Of a stretch of 64,000 nt of DNA, positions 8,419 to 16,810 are shown in pieces. Position 1 is the stretch's first letter. The number at the start of each line of letters is the position of its first letter. The notes below the pieces were generated by a model. It did not search any database. It was not told where the DNA came from and worked only from the letters and a program-made list of their open reading frames with translations. This stretch comes from Campylobacter mucosalis (lineage in GTDB: Bacteria; Campylobacterota; Campylobacteria; Campylobacterales; Campylobacteraceae): contig NZ_CP053831.1 of NCBI RefSeq assembly GCF_013372205.1, forward strand, positions 1,612,001 through 1,676,000, in the 5' to 3' direction. A program made the translations under genes and the position numbers.

Positions 8419-9066
8419 CTACTCTATTTTATAGCCTATGCCTCTAACGGTGGTAATTAGCTCAAGTGGGAGCTTTGCCCTTATCTCACGAATAAGAGAG
8501 CGAAGTCTATCTGGGGAAACTGACTCATTATGATACACGTGATACTCAAGCTCATCAAACGTAACCACGTGCGGACTATTTTTGGCTAACGCCTCAAGTA
8601 AAAGCCCCTCTTTTTTGCCAAGATAGATATTTTGGTTTTCGTAGGTAATACAAAGGCTGTTTTTATCAAAAACAAGTCCGTTTCTAAACTCAAATTTTGA
8701 CCCCAAAAGCGTCTTTGTGAGTTTAAAAATATGAAACAAAATTTCTGCATAGCAAAACTCACGGATAATAAATCCATCAACCCTTGCGTAGTAAATTCTC
8801 TTAAAATTTTCAGGAATACTCTCATCTAAAATCAGCATAATTGGCGTAAAATTTTGAGCTTCTCTTAAAAATTTAACCAAATTTAGATTTAAATTTTTAG
8901 CCTTTAGATCAAAAATATAAAGGTCATATCTCGTTCCAGACTCAAAATCAGATTTAATCTCTGCCTCTGTTTTAAACTGATTTATTCTAAAATTAAAACG
9001 ATAGAGTTCGGCACCAAGACCGATACCAAACTCAAAATCGCTGGATAATAAAGCTATGCGTTTCAT
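8419..9066 (-). CDS. OmpR/PhoB-like response regulator without a neighbouring kinase
   Basis: A 215-residue protein with an N-terminal receiver-like domain (about 1-115) and a C-terminal OmpR-type winged helix (about 130-215: SPDRLRSLIREIRAKL then VRGIGYKIE). Asp53 in DLYIFDL is the likely phospho-acceptor. The acidic pair normally near residues 8-10 is weak (SSDFE), and conserved Lys and Thr positions are not obvious, so phosphorylation is uncertain. It starts three bases after the NapC/NrfH-type cytochrome gene, hence in the same operon. No histidine kinase is present in the window. It may be an atypical regulator of the reductase operon. Confidence 0.8.
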   Translation of the reverse strand: MKRIALLSSDFEFGIGLGAELYRFNFRINQFKTEAEIKSDFESGTRYDLYIFDLKAKNLNLNLVKFLREAQNFTPIMLILDESIPENFKRIYYARVDGFIIREFCYAEILFHIFKLTKTLLGSKFEFRNGLVFDKNSLCITYENQNIYLGKKEGLLLEALAKNSPHVVTFDELEYHVYHNESVSPDRLRSLIREIRAKLPLELITTVRGIGYKIE

Positions 9067-9069
9067 ACG

Positions 9070-9747
9070 TTAGTGCGTTGAAGCTGGTTTATTGGCCTTG
9101 CTATTAATAAACTCCTGCTCACTCTTGCTTGGAGTATACTCATCGCCAAAGTATTTACGCTTTTGCTCTATCTTTTTCTCAAGCATTTTATTCTCATATA
9201 TCTTATATGTTGGCTTCCAGTACTCAAGATAATTTCTAAGCTCTCCTGCGTGTCCTACGCTATTGTGACAGCTTACGCACTTTATCTCTTTATCTGTACC
9301 CAAAAGCTTTGCATAGTGAGCGTGCATTTTTTGTGCTTGTTCTGATAACTCTTTGTTATCTAAGACATTAGCGTGACAGCTGGTACAACCATTATCAAAT
9401 ACATAGTGGGTGTTATTTTTCCTATTTTTTACCCAGTCAATATTTTCTGGCTCTCCAAAGAAGTGTATATAGCCCTCTATCACACCATTTTTTGCCTTTT
9501 GATAGACATATTTTGCTAGGTTATCGTGTGGCAAGTGACAATCAACACACTTTGCTCTAACCCCAGTTTTGCCTATACCGCTATGAATATCCTTGGTGTA
9601 TGAGATTACCATCGGATCCATCTCGTGACATACCACACAAAATTTCTCTCCACTAGTCTCTTCTAGGGCATAATGAACTGGTAAAACCATAAAAAATCCT
9701 ATAATACCACCTATAATAAATATTAGTATTGCAATTTTCTTTTTCAC
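9070..9747 (-). CDS. NapC/NrfH-family tetrahaem cytochrome c, FccC-like quinol oxidase
   Basis: A 225-residue membrane-anchored cytochrome with one N-terminal transmembrane helix (about 4-24) and four haem sites: CVVCH, CVDCH, CTSCH and CVSCH. Proteins of this family take electrons from menaquinol and pass them to periplasmic reductases. I choose the GTG at 9747, which overlaps the preceding stop as GTGA and follows ATGAGGG; an ATG six codons upstream at 9765 lacks a ribosome site. The order flavoprotein, small tetrahaem cytochrome, NapC-like protein matches the fccABC arrangement described in Wolinella succinogenes. Its expected partner reductase here is a pseudogene. Confidence 0.85.
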   Translation of the reverse strand: MKKKIAILIFIIGGIIGFFMVLPVHYALEETSGEKFCVVCHEMDPMVISYTKDIHSGIGKTGVRAKCVDCHLPHDNLAKYVYQKAKNGVIEGYIHFFGEPENIDWVKNRKNNTHYVFDNGCTSCHANVLDNKELSEQAQKMHAHYAKLLGTDKEIKCVSCHNSVGHAGELRNYLEYWKPTYKIYENKMLEKKIEQKRKYFGDEYTPSKSEQEFINSKANKPASTH

Positions 9748-10133
9748 GGCGTTACCCTCATCCATTGTGGAGTTTCGTGCTCATGGCACTCAACACACAT
9801 ATTTGTTGATTTTTTATGCTCAAAATGGCACTCATCGCAGTAAAGCGTAGGACCATCGTGAACCGAGTTGTGTGGATTTGCTTTTAAAGTATCCATAAAC
9901 TCAAGCCTTTTTGCCATAAATTTCTTAGTTTTATGACAGCTTAAACAGCCTTTATTGCCGATGCTTTTAAATTTAGAAGCGTCATCGCCTTGACCTTCGT
10001 GGCAAGTAACGCAGTCAAATGACAAGCTTTCGTGATGAGGCTTTATAGGATACTTTTGCCTAAGCTCATCAGCGTTTAAAAAACAGCTTAAACACAAAGC
10101 AAAAAGCAAAAAAATTAGTTTTAAAAATTTCAT
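9744..10133 (-). CDS. Periplasmic tetrahaem cytochrome c, FccB-like
   Basis: A 129-residue protein with a signal peptide (MKFLKLIFLLFALCLSCFLNA) and four CxxCH sites: CVTCH, CLSCH, CDECH and CVECH. Spacing and size fit the small tetrahaem cytochrome domain that feeds flavocytochrome c type fumarate or methacrylate reductases. The ATG at 10133 is preferred because it begins the signal peptide and follows AAGG; an upstream TTG is unlikely. It is the electron shuttle between the NapC-like protein and the flavoprotein, whose gene lies 280 bases upstream and is broken. Confidence 0.85.
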   Translation of the reverse strand: MKFLKLIFLLFALCLSCFLNADELRQKYPIKPHHESLSFDCVTCHEGQGDDASKFKSIGNKGCLSCHKTKKFMAKRLEFMDTLKANPHNSVHDGPTLYCDECHFEHKKSTNMCVECHEHETPQWMRVTP

Positions 10134-10172
10134 AGTTTGCCTTAATAAATCAATGAAACAAATTTGCAAGTA

Positions 10173-10278
10173 TTTTTAGATGATTTTTAAAGTTGCGAAG
10201 GAATTTTAAATCAAGATAAGACATTTAGTCTATCGTAGATTTAAAATTCCAAACTTCTTAAAATATCAAAAAACACGA
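10173..10278 (+). repeat. Palindromic intergenic element, copy 1 (degenerate outer arms)
   Basis: The core AAGATAAGAC-N5-GTCTATCGTAG (10213-10237) is enclosed by a perfect 13-bp stem, GGAATTTTAAATC (10200-10212) with GATTTAAAATTCC (10238-10250). A further AAGTT/AACTT stem lies outside it. The outermost arms seen in copies 2 and 3 are decayed. Same orientation as copy 2, which follows after about 12 bases. It lies between the fccB-like gene and the flavoprotein pseudogene. Confidence 0.75.
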
Positions 10279-10290
10279 CAAAAATCTATA

Positions 10291-10392
10291 TCGCAAGATG
10301 AATTTAAATGTTGTTGCAGTTTTTGCGACCAAGATAAGCCGTGTTGGCTATCGTAGGACGCAAAAACAAAACTCATTTAAAAGCACTTGCGA
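10291..10392 (+). repeat. Palindromic intergenic element, copy 2 (102 bp, different arm sequence)
   Basis: Nested stems: TCGCAAG (10291) with CTTGCGA (10386); TTTAAATG (10303) with CATTTAAA (10374); GTTTTTGCG (10319) with CGCAAAAAC (10359); AGCC with GGCT around loop GTGTT. The core is AAGATAAG[CC]...[GG]CTATCGTAG. The core starts 40 bases from the left edge exactly as in copy 3, and total length is equal. The middle arm differs from copies 1 and 3, yet pairing is kept. Confidence 0.75.
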
Positions 10393-10410
10393 GATTGATT
10401 TTTACAAATT

Positions 10411-11631
10411 TTAGATGTTTTCGCCAGCTATCATACCAAAGACTAAGCAGTCAGATATCGCGACCGAGCCAAGTCTACTAGCTCCGTGAACACCGCCAGT
10501 AACCTCACCTGCTGCATAAAGCCCAGGTATTGGTTTGTGTGTTTTAGCGTCGATAACTTGTGCTTTTGTGTTTATCATCACGCCACCCATTGTGTGATGA
10601 AGTTTTGGAGTGCCACGAACCGCGTAAAATGGCGGTTTTTCTATCATTATACCAGCCACAGTGTCCATAGGTTTGCCAAACTCATCTTTACCTGCTTTTA
10701 CGCCTTCGTTGTATTTTTTAATGCTCTCTTTTAGCGGCTCTAGCGGAATTTTAAAATGTGCAGCCATATCCTCAATGGTGTCAAATTTTTTAAGCACACC
10801 ACTTTCTAGTGGTTTTTTAAAGTGGCTATCCATAAGTGTCGCAACACCCTGAGAGTCGCAGAAATTTATAGGGTAGTTTTGATCATCGCCGATGACTTTA
10901 AACATAGCTTCTGATCTAGTCCTGCGGTCGGCAAGTTCATTCATATAGCGTTTGCCAGTTTTTGGATTGACTGAAATTCCATATCTAAAACTTGCATTTA
11001 CGTTAAACATAGAACCAACACCAAAGCCCTTCTCATCGGCACACGCCCAAGGTCCGTATTGTATCCAGCTTAGCTGAACTGGCGTAGCACCAATCCTTAA
11101 AGCCTCAACTAAGCCACCAGCAGTCGCACCTGGGTGGTTTGTGCTATCAACGTCATCTTTGATTGTTGGGTGTTGGGTTTTTCTAAAGAACGCGTCACGG
11201 CAAAAGCCTCCAGTAGCCAAAACAACAGCTTTTTTAGCCCTGATAGTTTTTGGAGTGCCAGTGGTGTTTTATATGTCGTCATTTAAAGATTTTGTATCAA
11301 AGCGATACTCCTCTCTGATATTTACACCAATGACTCCACCACTCTCATCAAGCACAAAACTATCAAATTTTGCCCTAGTGCGAATCTCGCCTTTTAGGTT
11401 GTTTTGGAAGTATTCAATCATCGGTTGCACGATTCCAGAGCCACTTCCGTTTGCAGTTTGTAAGCTTCTAGCAACACTATGCCCACCAGCGTGAGTGATC
11501 TCAGGGACATATTTTGCACCGCATTTTAGCGTTAGCTTATATGCATCTTGTGCACGGTTTGCTATGGCGTTGATTAGCTCGACGTAGTTGTATCCGCGAC
11601 CAGCTTTTAAGCAGTCTAAGTAGCTTAAATA
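10411..11631 (-). pseudogene. Flavocytochrome c/fumarate reductase-type flavoprotein, FccA-like, degraded
   Basis: The reading frame from about 11631 to 10411 encodes the C-terminal three quarters of a periplasmic FAD_binding_2 reductase. Visible motifs are HAGGHSVARS, KKAVVLATGGF, HPGATAGG, and the C-terminal GLYAAGEVTGGVHGASRLG. Two lesions break it. There is an in-frame TAA at about 11267-11269, between LNDDI and NTTGTPKT, which separates a 269-residue downstream ORF. In addition the 5' end is missing: a signal peptide and the dinucleotide-binding GxGxxG segment are absent, and an in-frame TAA precedes residue YFYLSYL at 11638-11640. Substrate was probably fumarate, methacrylate or a similar unsaturated acid. 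The cytochrome partners downstream are intact. Confidence 0.85.
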
Positions 11632-11729
11632 AAAATATTAATTTTTATATTTTATTATGTATTTTTGGTATAAATCGTAATAATTAAGCTTATAAAAAGA
11701 TTTTTTTAATATAATGCGATTTCTTGAGT

Positions 11730-11805
11730 GGTCGCGTAGCTCAGCTGGTAGAGCACTACCTTGACATGGTAGTGGTCGGAGGTTCAAGTCCTCTCGTGGC
11801 CACCA
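11730..11805 (+). tRNA. tRNA-Val (anticodon GAC)
   Basis: A 76-base cloverleaf with acceptor GGTCGCG/CGTGGCC, D arm GCTCAGCTGGTAGAGC, anticodon stem CTACC/GGTAG around TTGACAT (anticodon GAC), T arm with GGTTCAAGTC, and CCA encoded. It starts about 100 bases beyond the truncated 5' end of the flavoprotein pseudogene, so the deletion breakpoint lies beside this tRNA. Confidence 0.95.
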
Positions 11806-11903
11806 TTTACTTCGATAAGACAAATAAAAACAGCCACAAACATATAAAGTAAAAAATATTAAAAGAAAATATAAAAAAGGGATTTAAAAACATATTGAAG
11901 AAG

Positions 11904-11978
11904 TGGTGACCCATACGAGACTCGAACTCGTGTTACCGCCGTGAAAGGGCGATGTCCTAACCGCTAGACGAATGGGCC
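11904..11978 (-). tRNA. tRNA-Glu (anticodon TTC)
   Basis: Read on the minus strand: acceptor GGCCCAT/ATGGGTC, anticodon loop CTTTCAC giving TTC, T arm GAGTTCGAGTC, and encoded CCA (11904-11906). 75 bases. It faces tRNA-Val across about 100 AT-rich bases. Confidence 0.95.
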
Positions 11979-12101
11979 ACTCTGCGGTTTTCACTCCAAA
12001 AGTGAAATGGGATTTTAATATAAAAATACTTAAAATATATTTAAATCAGTTAAAATTTAAAAAAAATCGCTAAAATTAGCAAAAATTTATTAAGGATATG
12101 C

Positions 12102-12569
12102 GTGAGATATATTTTTTTAACGCTTTTTTCACTTTTAGCTATCTTGGGTTGCGGGGTAAATGTACCACAACAGTCAAAAACATATCAAGTTACAATACTT
12201 TCGCCAATGATAAAGATAAACGATATAGGCTTTTTGCACGAGTATAAAAACAGCATAAATTTGCAAATTTACAACTCTGGAGTCAATACCGCAAATATAA
12301 AAATTGCAGATAAAATTTGCATAAATAGTGTCTGTTTTAGTAAAAGTGAATTTAATCAAAAATTTTTCCTAGATGAGCATTATGATGAAATTTTTAAAGA
12401 TATTATAAAAACAAAGCCAATATATAGTGGCAAAAACCTGGTAAAAACGGAGTGCGGATATACTCAAAACCTAAAAAACGACACGATTACTTATAGTTTT
12501 TGCAAAAATCAGATAAAATTTATAGATACAAAAAACCGCATAAAAATCATAATAAAAGAGCTACAATGA
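12102..12569 (+). CDS. Small putative lipoprotein
   Basis: A 155-residue protein with a lipoprotein signal ([17 protein letters not shown], lipobox ILGC at residues 14-17) and a beta-rich mature part with four further cysteines ([23 protein letters not shown]). The start is a GTG at 12102 behind AAGGAT. I do not recognise a named family. Its stop overlaps the nfo start as ATGA, so the two are translationally coupled. Location is expected to be the inner leaflet of the outer membrane or the inner membrane. Confidence 0.75.
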   Translation: MRYIFLTLFSLLAILGCGVNVPQQSKTYQVTILSPMIKINDIGFLHEYKNSINLQIYNSGVNTANIKIADKICINSVCFSKSEFNQKFFLDEHYDEIFKDIIKTKPIYSGKNLVKTECGYTQNLKNDTITYSFCKNQIKFIDTKNRIKIIIKELQ

Positions 12570-13408
12570 GATACTTTGGTGCCCACGTAAGTGCTAGTGG
12601 CGGAGTAGAAAATGCACCGCTAAATGCCGCAAAAATAGGTGCGAATGCGTTTGCTTTATTTGTCAAAAATCAACGTCAGTGGAGTGCAAAACCGCTCACG
12701 CAAGAGAGTATACAAAATTTTAAACAAAACTGCCAAATAGCTAAAATAGACTCAAGACACATACTCCCTCACGACAGCTATCTAATAAATTTAGGGCATT
12801 ATGATGAGGCAAAACGAGAGCAGTCGTTTGAGGCATTTATGGATGAGATAAAACGTGTAGAACAGCTTGGACTCTCTCTTTTAAATTTCCACCCAGGCTC
12901 ACATCTAAACCAAATAGATGAAAAAACTTGCCTTAAACTAATAGCTGAGTGTATGAACAACGCCATAAAACAGAGTCAAAACGTCAAACTCGTCATAGAA
13001 AACACGGCTGGTCAAGGCTCAAATTTGGGTTATAAATTTGAACACTTAGCATTTTTAATCGACCTAATAGATGATAAAAGCAGAGTTGGCGTGTGCCTTG
13101 ATACCTGTCACACGTTTGCAGCTGGATATGATTTAAGGGATCAAAGAGCTTATAAAAAGACTATGGGCGAATTTGATAGCATTGTAGGGTATGAGTTTTT
13201 ATCAGCTATGCACCTAAATGATACAAAATTTGGGCTTGGCTCAAAAAAGGATCGCCACGAAAGTCTTGGCAAAGGACATTTGGGGATTGAAGCGTTTAAG
13301 TGCATAGTAAACGACGAGCATACGCACGATATACCACTTGTGTTAGAAACGATAGATGAGAACATTTGGACTGATGAGATAGCCTTGCTTCGTAGCCTTC
13401 AAGGCTAA
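12566..13408 (+). CDS. nfo: Nfo, endonuclease IV (AP endonuclease)
   Basis: A 280-residue protein matching the family length (about 285). It begins [14 protein letters not shown] and contains [31 protein letters not shown] and LVLETIDEN, which carry the His, Glu and Asp ligands of the trinuclear zinc centre in this TIM-barrel enzyme. It cuts DNA 5' to abasic sites in base excision repair. The ATG at 12566 overlaps the lipoprotein stop; a longer frame upstream is not used. Its 3' end overlaps the convergent nhaA gene by four bases. Confidence 0.96.
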   Translation: MRYFGAHVSASGGVENAPLNAAKIGANAFALFVKNQRQWSAKPLTQESIQNFKQNCQIAKIDSRHILPHDSYLINLGHYDEAKREQSFEAFMDEIKRVEQLGLSLLNFHPGSHLNQIDEKTCLKLIAECMNNAIKQSQNVKLVIENTAGQGSNLGYKFEHLAFLIDLIDDKSRVGVCLDTCHTFAAGYDLRDQRAYKKTMGEFDSIVGYEFLSAMHLNDTKFGLGSKKDRHESLGKGHLGIEAFKCIVNDEHTHDIPLVLETIDENIWTDEIALLRSLQG

Positions 13409-14583
13409 ATGTCACATCTTTGTGGAGCAAATCTAAGCACTAAAAAGCCCAAAATTCCACTACAAACAGAGCCAAGCAATATAGCAAGTCTATCAGTATA
13501 TGCAAACATATCAGAATCACCATAAGATAGTCCGTTTATAAACAAACTCATCGTAAAACCAATACCACAAAGTGCTGAAAGCCCATAAAGTTGCACGAAA
13601 TTTATACCTTTTGGAATCTTTGCAAACCCAAGTTTGATAGCTAAAAAACTAAATCCAAAAATTCCAAGTTGCTTACCAATAAAAAGCCCAAGCATTGTTC
13701 CAAGCGGAACTGCTGAAAAAAGATGAGCCATACTAACATCGCTTAAAGAAATTCCAGCATTTGCAAAGGCAAAAATCGGCAACACTATAAATGCCACAAC
13801 GCCGTGCAAATCGTGCTCTATATTTTTTAGCATTGAACGCTTATCGTCTTTAAATTTTAGCGGTATAAAAAACGCAGTTATAATACCAGCAAGTGTGGCG
13901 TGAACGCCAGATTTTAGCACTGCTGTCCAAAAAATAATACCGACAAAGAGATAAACCGCCTTGTTTTTTACATTTAGTAAATTTAAAACAAAAAGCACCG
14001 CTACGCAAATTCCCCCTATGCCAAATGAAAATAGCGAAAGCTCTTTTGTGTAAAAAAGCGCCATTATCAAAATAGCACAAACATCATCAATAATAGCAAG
14101 AGCAACTAGAAAAATTTTAAGACTAGGCGGTATGCGAGTGCCCAGCATACTTAAAATTCCTATCGCAAATGCAGTGTCTGTTGCCGTCGGTATCGCCCAA
14201 CCCTGCACAGCAAAGCTATCATTCTTAGTAAATGCATAAAAAATTAGTGCAGGTGCGATGATACCACCAAGTCCAGCAATAGCAGGGAGTGTAAGCTGTG
14301 AAAGGCTTTTAAGCTCCCCTTCTAAAAGCTCACGTTTAAGCTCAAGTCCGATTAAAAAGAAAAACATCGCCATAAGCCCGTCATTTATCCATAAAATGAG
14401 CGGTTTGTCTATGCTAAATTCGTCTATCGTTACACTAACTCTTGTCTTTAAAAACTCGGTGTAAAACTCACTTAAAAAGGTGTTATTGCACACCAAAGCA
14501 AGTATGGTGGCAGCTATAAGCAAAGCCCCACCCATCGACTCGTGGTGCAAGAACTCTTGAATATTTGCCTTAATGTGTTTCAT
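13405..14583 (-). CDS. nhaA: NhaA Na+/H+ antiporter (second of a tandem pair)
   Basis: A 392-residue, roughly 12-helix membrane protein. The NhaA motifs are clear: [14 protein letters not shown] (the discontinuous helix IV region), [13 protein letters not shown] (helix V with the paired Asp that bind Na+ and H+), and the C-terminal [10 protein letters not shown]. It exports Na+ or Li+ in exchange for protons and supports pH and salt tolerance. Its ATG overlaps the stop of the first nhaA by four bases, so both are made from one transcript. Its first part differs from its twin, but several stretches are identical in DNA. Confidence 0.95.
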   Translation of the reverse strand: MKHIKANIQEFLHHESMGGALLIAATILALVCNNTFLSEFYTEFLKTRVSVTIDEFSIDKPLILWINDGLMAMFFFLIGLELKRELLEGELKSLSQLTLPAIAGLGGIIAPALIFYAFTKNDSFAVQGWAIPTATDTAFAIGILSMLGTRIPPSLKIFLVALAIIDDVCAILIMALFYTKELSLFSFGIGGICVAVLFVLNLLNVKNKAVYLFVGIIFWTAVLKSGVHATLAGIITAFFIPLKFKDDKRSMLKNIEHDLHGVVAFIVLPIFAFANAGISLSDVSMAHLFSAVPLGTMLGLFIGKQLGIFGFSFLAIKLGFAKIPKGINFVQLYGLSALCGIGFTMSLFINGLSYGDSDMFAYTDRLAILLGSVCSGILGFLVLRFAPQRCDI

Positions 14584-15731
14584 TTTTTATCCGCAAATAG
14601 CAAGATTAAATATCCAAATATCCCAGAAGCAACCGAGCCGATTAAAATCGCAAGTCTATCTGTGTATAAAAATGCGTCTGAGTCGGCGTAAGCTAAGCCA
14701 TTTACAAATATACTCATCGTAAAGCCAACCCCGCAAAGCACACTAACGCCGTAAAGTTGCGTCCAGCTCGTATTTTCTGGCAAATTTGCAAGGCGAAATT
14801 TAATCGCTAAAAAGCTAAACGTAAAAACACCAAGCTGTTTGCCGACAAAAAGTCCAAGCATAGTAGCAAGTGGCACAGCCGAAAATAGCAGACTAGGCTC
14901 AACGCCTTTTAGTGAAATTCCGGCATTTGCAAAGGCAAAAATCGGCAAAACCCCAAACGCCACCCAGCCGTGTAGGTCGTGTTCTATCTCTTTTAGCATT
15001 GATTTGCCTTTTATGTTTAGTGGCACAAAAAATGCCGTGATAACCCCTGCAAGTGTGGCGTGAACGCCAGATTTTAGCACCGCCGTCCAAAAAATTAGCC
15101 CAACAACAAGATATGCTACTTTACTTGCCACGCTTAATCTGTTTAAAATCGCCAAGACAGCGATACAGACGCCACCGATGCCAAGCGAGATAAAGCTAAG
15201 CTCACTCGTGTAAAAAAGAGCGATGATGATAATGGCACACAAGTCGTCAATTATCGCTAGAGTCATTAAGAAGATTTTTAGAGCGGTCGGCACACGAGAG
15301 CCAAGAAGGCTTAAAATCCCAAGTGCAAAGGCAATATCAGTCGCCGTCGGTATCGCCCAGCCCTGAACAGCAAAGCTATCATTCTTAGTAAATGCATAAA
15401 AAATTAGTGCAGGTGCGATGATACCGCCAAGTCCAGCAAGTGCGGGAAGTGCGATTTGGGCTGGATTTTTAAGCTCACCTTCAAGCACTTCACGTTTAAG
15501 CTCAAGTCCGATTAAAAAGAAAAAAATCGCCATAAGCCCGTCATTTATCCACAAAATAAGCGGTTTTGATAACCCAAATTCGCCAAAGCTAACACTAAAT
15601 TTAGTATGTAAAAATGTCCCGTAAAATTCGCTTAAAAAGGTGTTGTTACACACAAGTGCCAAAATCGTAGCACACATCAAAAGCACACCACCCATTGACT
15701 CGTGTTTTAGAAATTCTCTAATGCTATTCAT
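14580..15731 (-). CDS. nhaA: NhaA Na+/H+ antiporter (first of a tandem pair)
   Basis: A 383-residue NhaA with the same layout as its neighbour: IPTATDIAFALGIL, LMTLAIIDDLCAI with the paired aspartates, and GVGFTMSIFV near the end. It lies upstream of the second copy and overlaps it by four bases. The two proteins share most of their helices, consistent with a tandem duplication. A block at 15367-15425 is identical at DNA level to 14207-14265 in the twin, suggesting recent gene conversion. Confidence 0.95.
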   Translation of the reverse strand: MNSIREFLKHESMGGVLLMCATILALVCNNTFLSEFYGTFLHTKFSVSFGEFGLSKPLILWINDGLMAIFFFLIGLELKREVLEGELKNPAQIALPALAGLGGIIAPALIFYAFTKNDSFAVQGWAIPTATDIAFALGILSLLGSRVPTALKIFLMTLAIIDDLCAIIIIALFYTSELSFISLGIGGVCIAVLAILNRLSVASKVAYLVVGLIFWTAVLKSGVHATLAGVITAFFVPLNIKGKSMLKEIEHDLHGWVAFGVLPIFAFANAGISLKGVEPSLLFSAVPLATMLGLFVGKQLGVFTFSFLAIKFRLANLPENTSWTQLYGVSVLCGVGFTMSIFVNGLAYADSDAFLYTDRLAILIGSVASGIFGYLILLFADKK

Positions 15732-15803
15732 TTTAACCCTTTTTGATTTTCTAGATTTTACGAAATTTTAGATTAAATTTCACAGCATTAAAGTTACAAT
15801 CAT

Positions 15804-16664
15804 CTAAATTTTGCCAAATTTACCGCTGTTAAACTCATTTATCGCCTCTCTTATCTCACCAGCTGAGTTCATCACAAATGGTCCATAACCCACAACTGGC
15901 TCGTTTATCGGCTCTCCTGAAAGCAGTAAAATTTTAGCGTCTTTGCCCTGTGCTTTTACGCTTATATCACCGCCATTTAGCTCAAATCCTACTAAATCGC
16001 CCTGCGTCGCCCTATCTTTGCCATTTATCTCTAAGTCGCCACGAAGCACGACAAGAGAGAGACTTTGATTGCTTGGGACGCTAAAATTTGCCGTTTTATC
16101 AGCATTTATGACGATATCCCAAACGTTTAGGACGCTAAATGTGCTAGCCGCACCTTTCGTGCCGTTAAAATTCCCAGCTATCACTCGCACAAATCCGCCA
16201 TCAAACTCTACCACCGGGATATTTTCTTTTGCTAGGTGCTGATATTTTGGCGGTGTTAGTTTGTGTGCTTTTGGCAAATTTACCCAAAGTTGTGCTATCT
16301 CAAACTCTCTACCACTTTTGCTGTAATTTTCTGAGTGAAATTCCTCGTGGATTATCCCAGCCCCAGCCGTCATCCACTGCACGTCGCCCGGCTTTATCAC
16401 GCCACCACCACCTGAGCTGTCACGGTGTGCTACCTCGCCACTATAAGCGATAGTAACGGTTTCAAAGCCCTTGTGTGGGTGTTTGCCCACGCCACGCGGT
16501 TTGCCGTAGTTTGGCTCATAAAACTGAGGTGCGGCATAATCAAGCATTAAAAACGGATTTGTGCCTTTATCCTCATCCATATGGCTAAAAAGTGGCGAAA
16601 CTTTAAAGCCATCTCCGACCCAGTGACTACTTTTTGCTTTGTAAATTTTAAAAACATTTCTCAT
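15804..16664 (-). CDS. Pirin family protein
   Basis: A 286-residue bicupin. The N-terminal cupin carries the metal-binding set HPHKGFET and HEEF together with GDVQWMTAGAGIIHEE, the pirin signature. The C-terminal cupin ends in NEPVVGYGPFVMNS, also typical. Pirins bind iron; some bacterial members act as quercetin dioxygenases and others as redox-linked regulators, so the role here is open. It is a single gene between nhaA and the proline genes, divergent from proB. Confidence 0.9.
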   Translation of the reverse strand: MRNVFKIYKAKSSHWVGDGFKVSPLFSHMDEDKGTNPFLMLDYAAPQFYEPNYGKPRGVGKHPHKGFETVTIAYSGEVAHRDSSGGGGVIKPGDVQWMTAGAGIIHEEFHSENYSKSGREFEIAQLWVNLPKAHKLTPPKYQHLAKENIPVVEFDGGFVRVIAGNFNGTKGAASTFSVLNVWDIVINADKTANFSVPSNQSLSLVVLRGDLEINGKDRATQGDLVGFELNGGDISVKAQGKDAKILLLSGEPINEPVVGYGPFVMNSAGEIREAINEFNSGKFGKI

Positions 16665-16810
16665 TTTTTCTCCTTTATTTTTGTGAAATTTTAAGCCACT
16701 CGCATTAATAAACTATGTAAAATTTATTAATCAAAAGTAAGAAATTTGAGCGAATTTGTAAAAATTTCTTAACAAAAAGGTATAATTAACCCAAAATTTC
16801 AAGGCATTAA

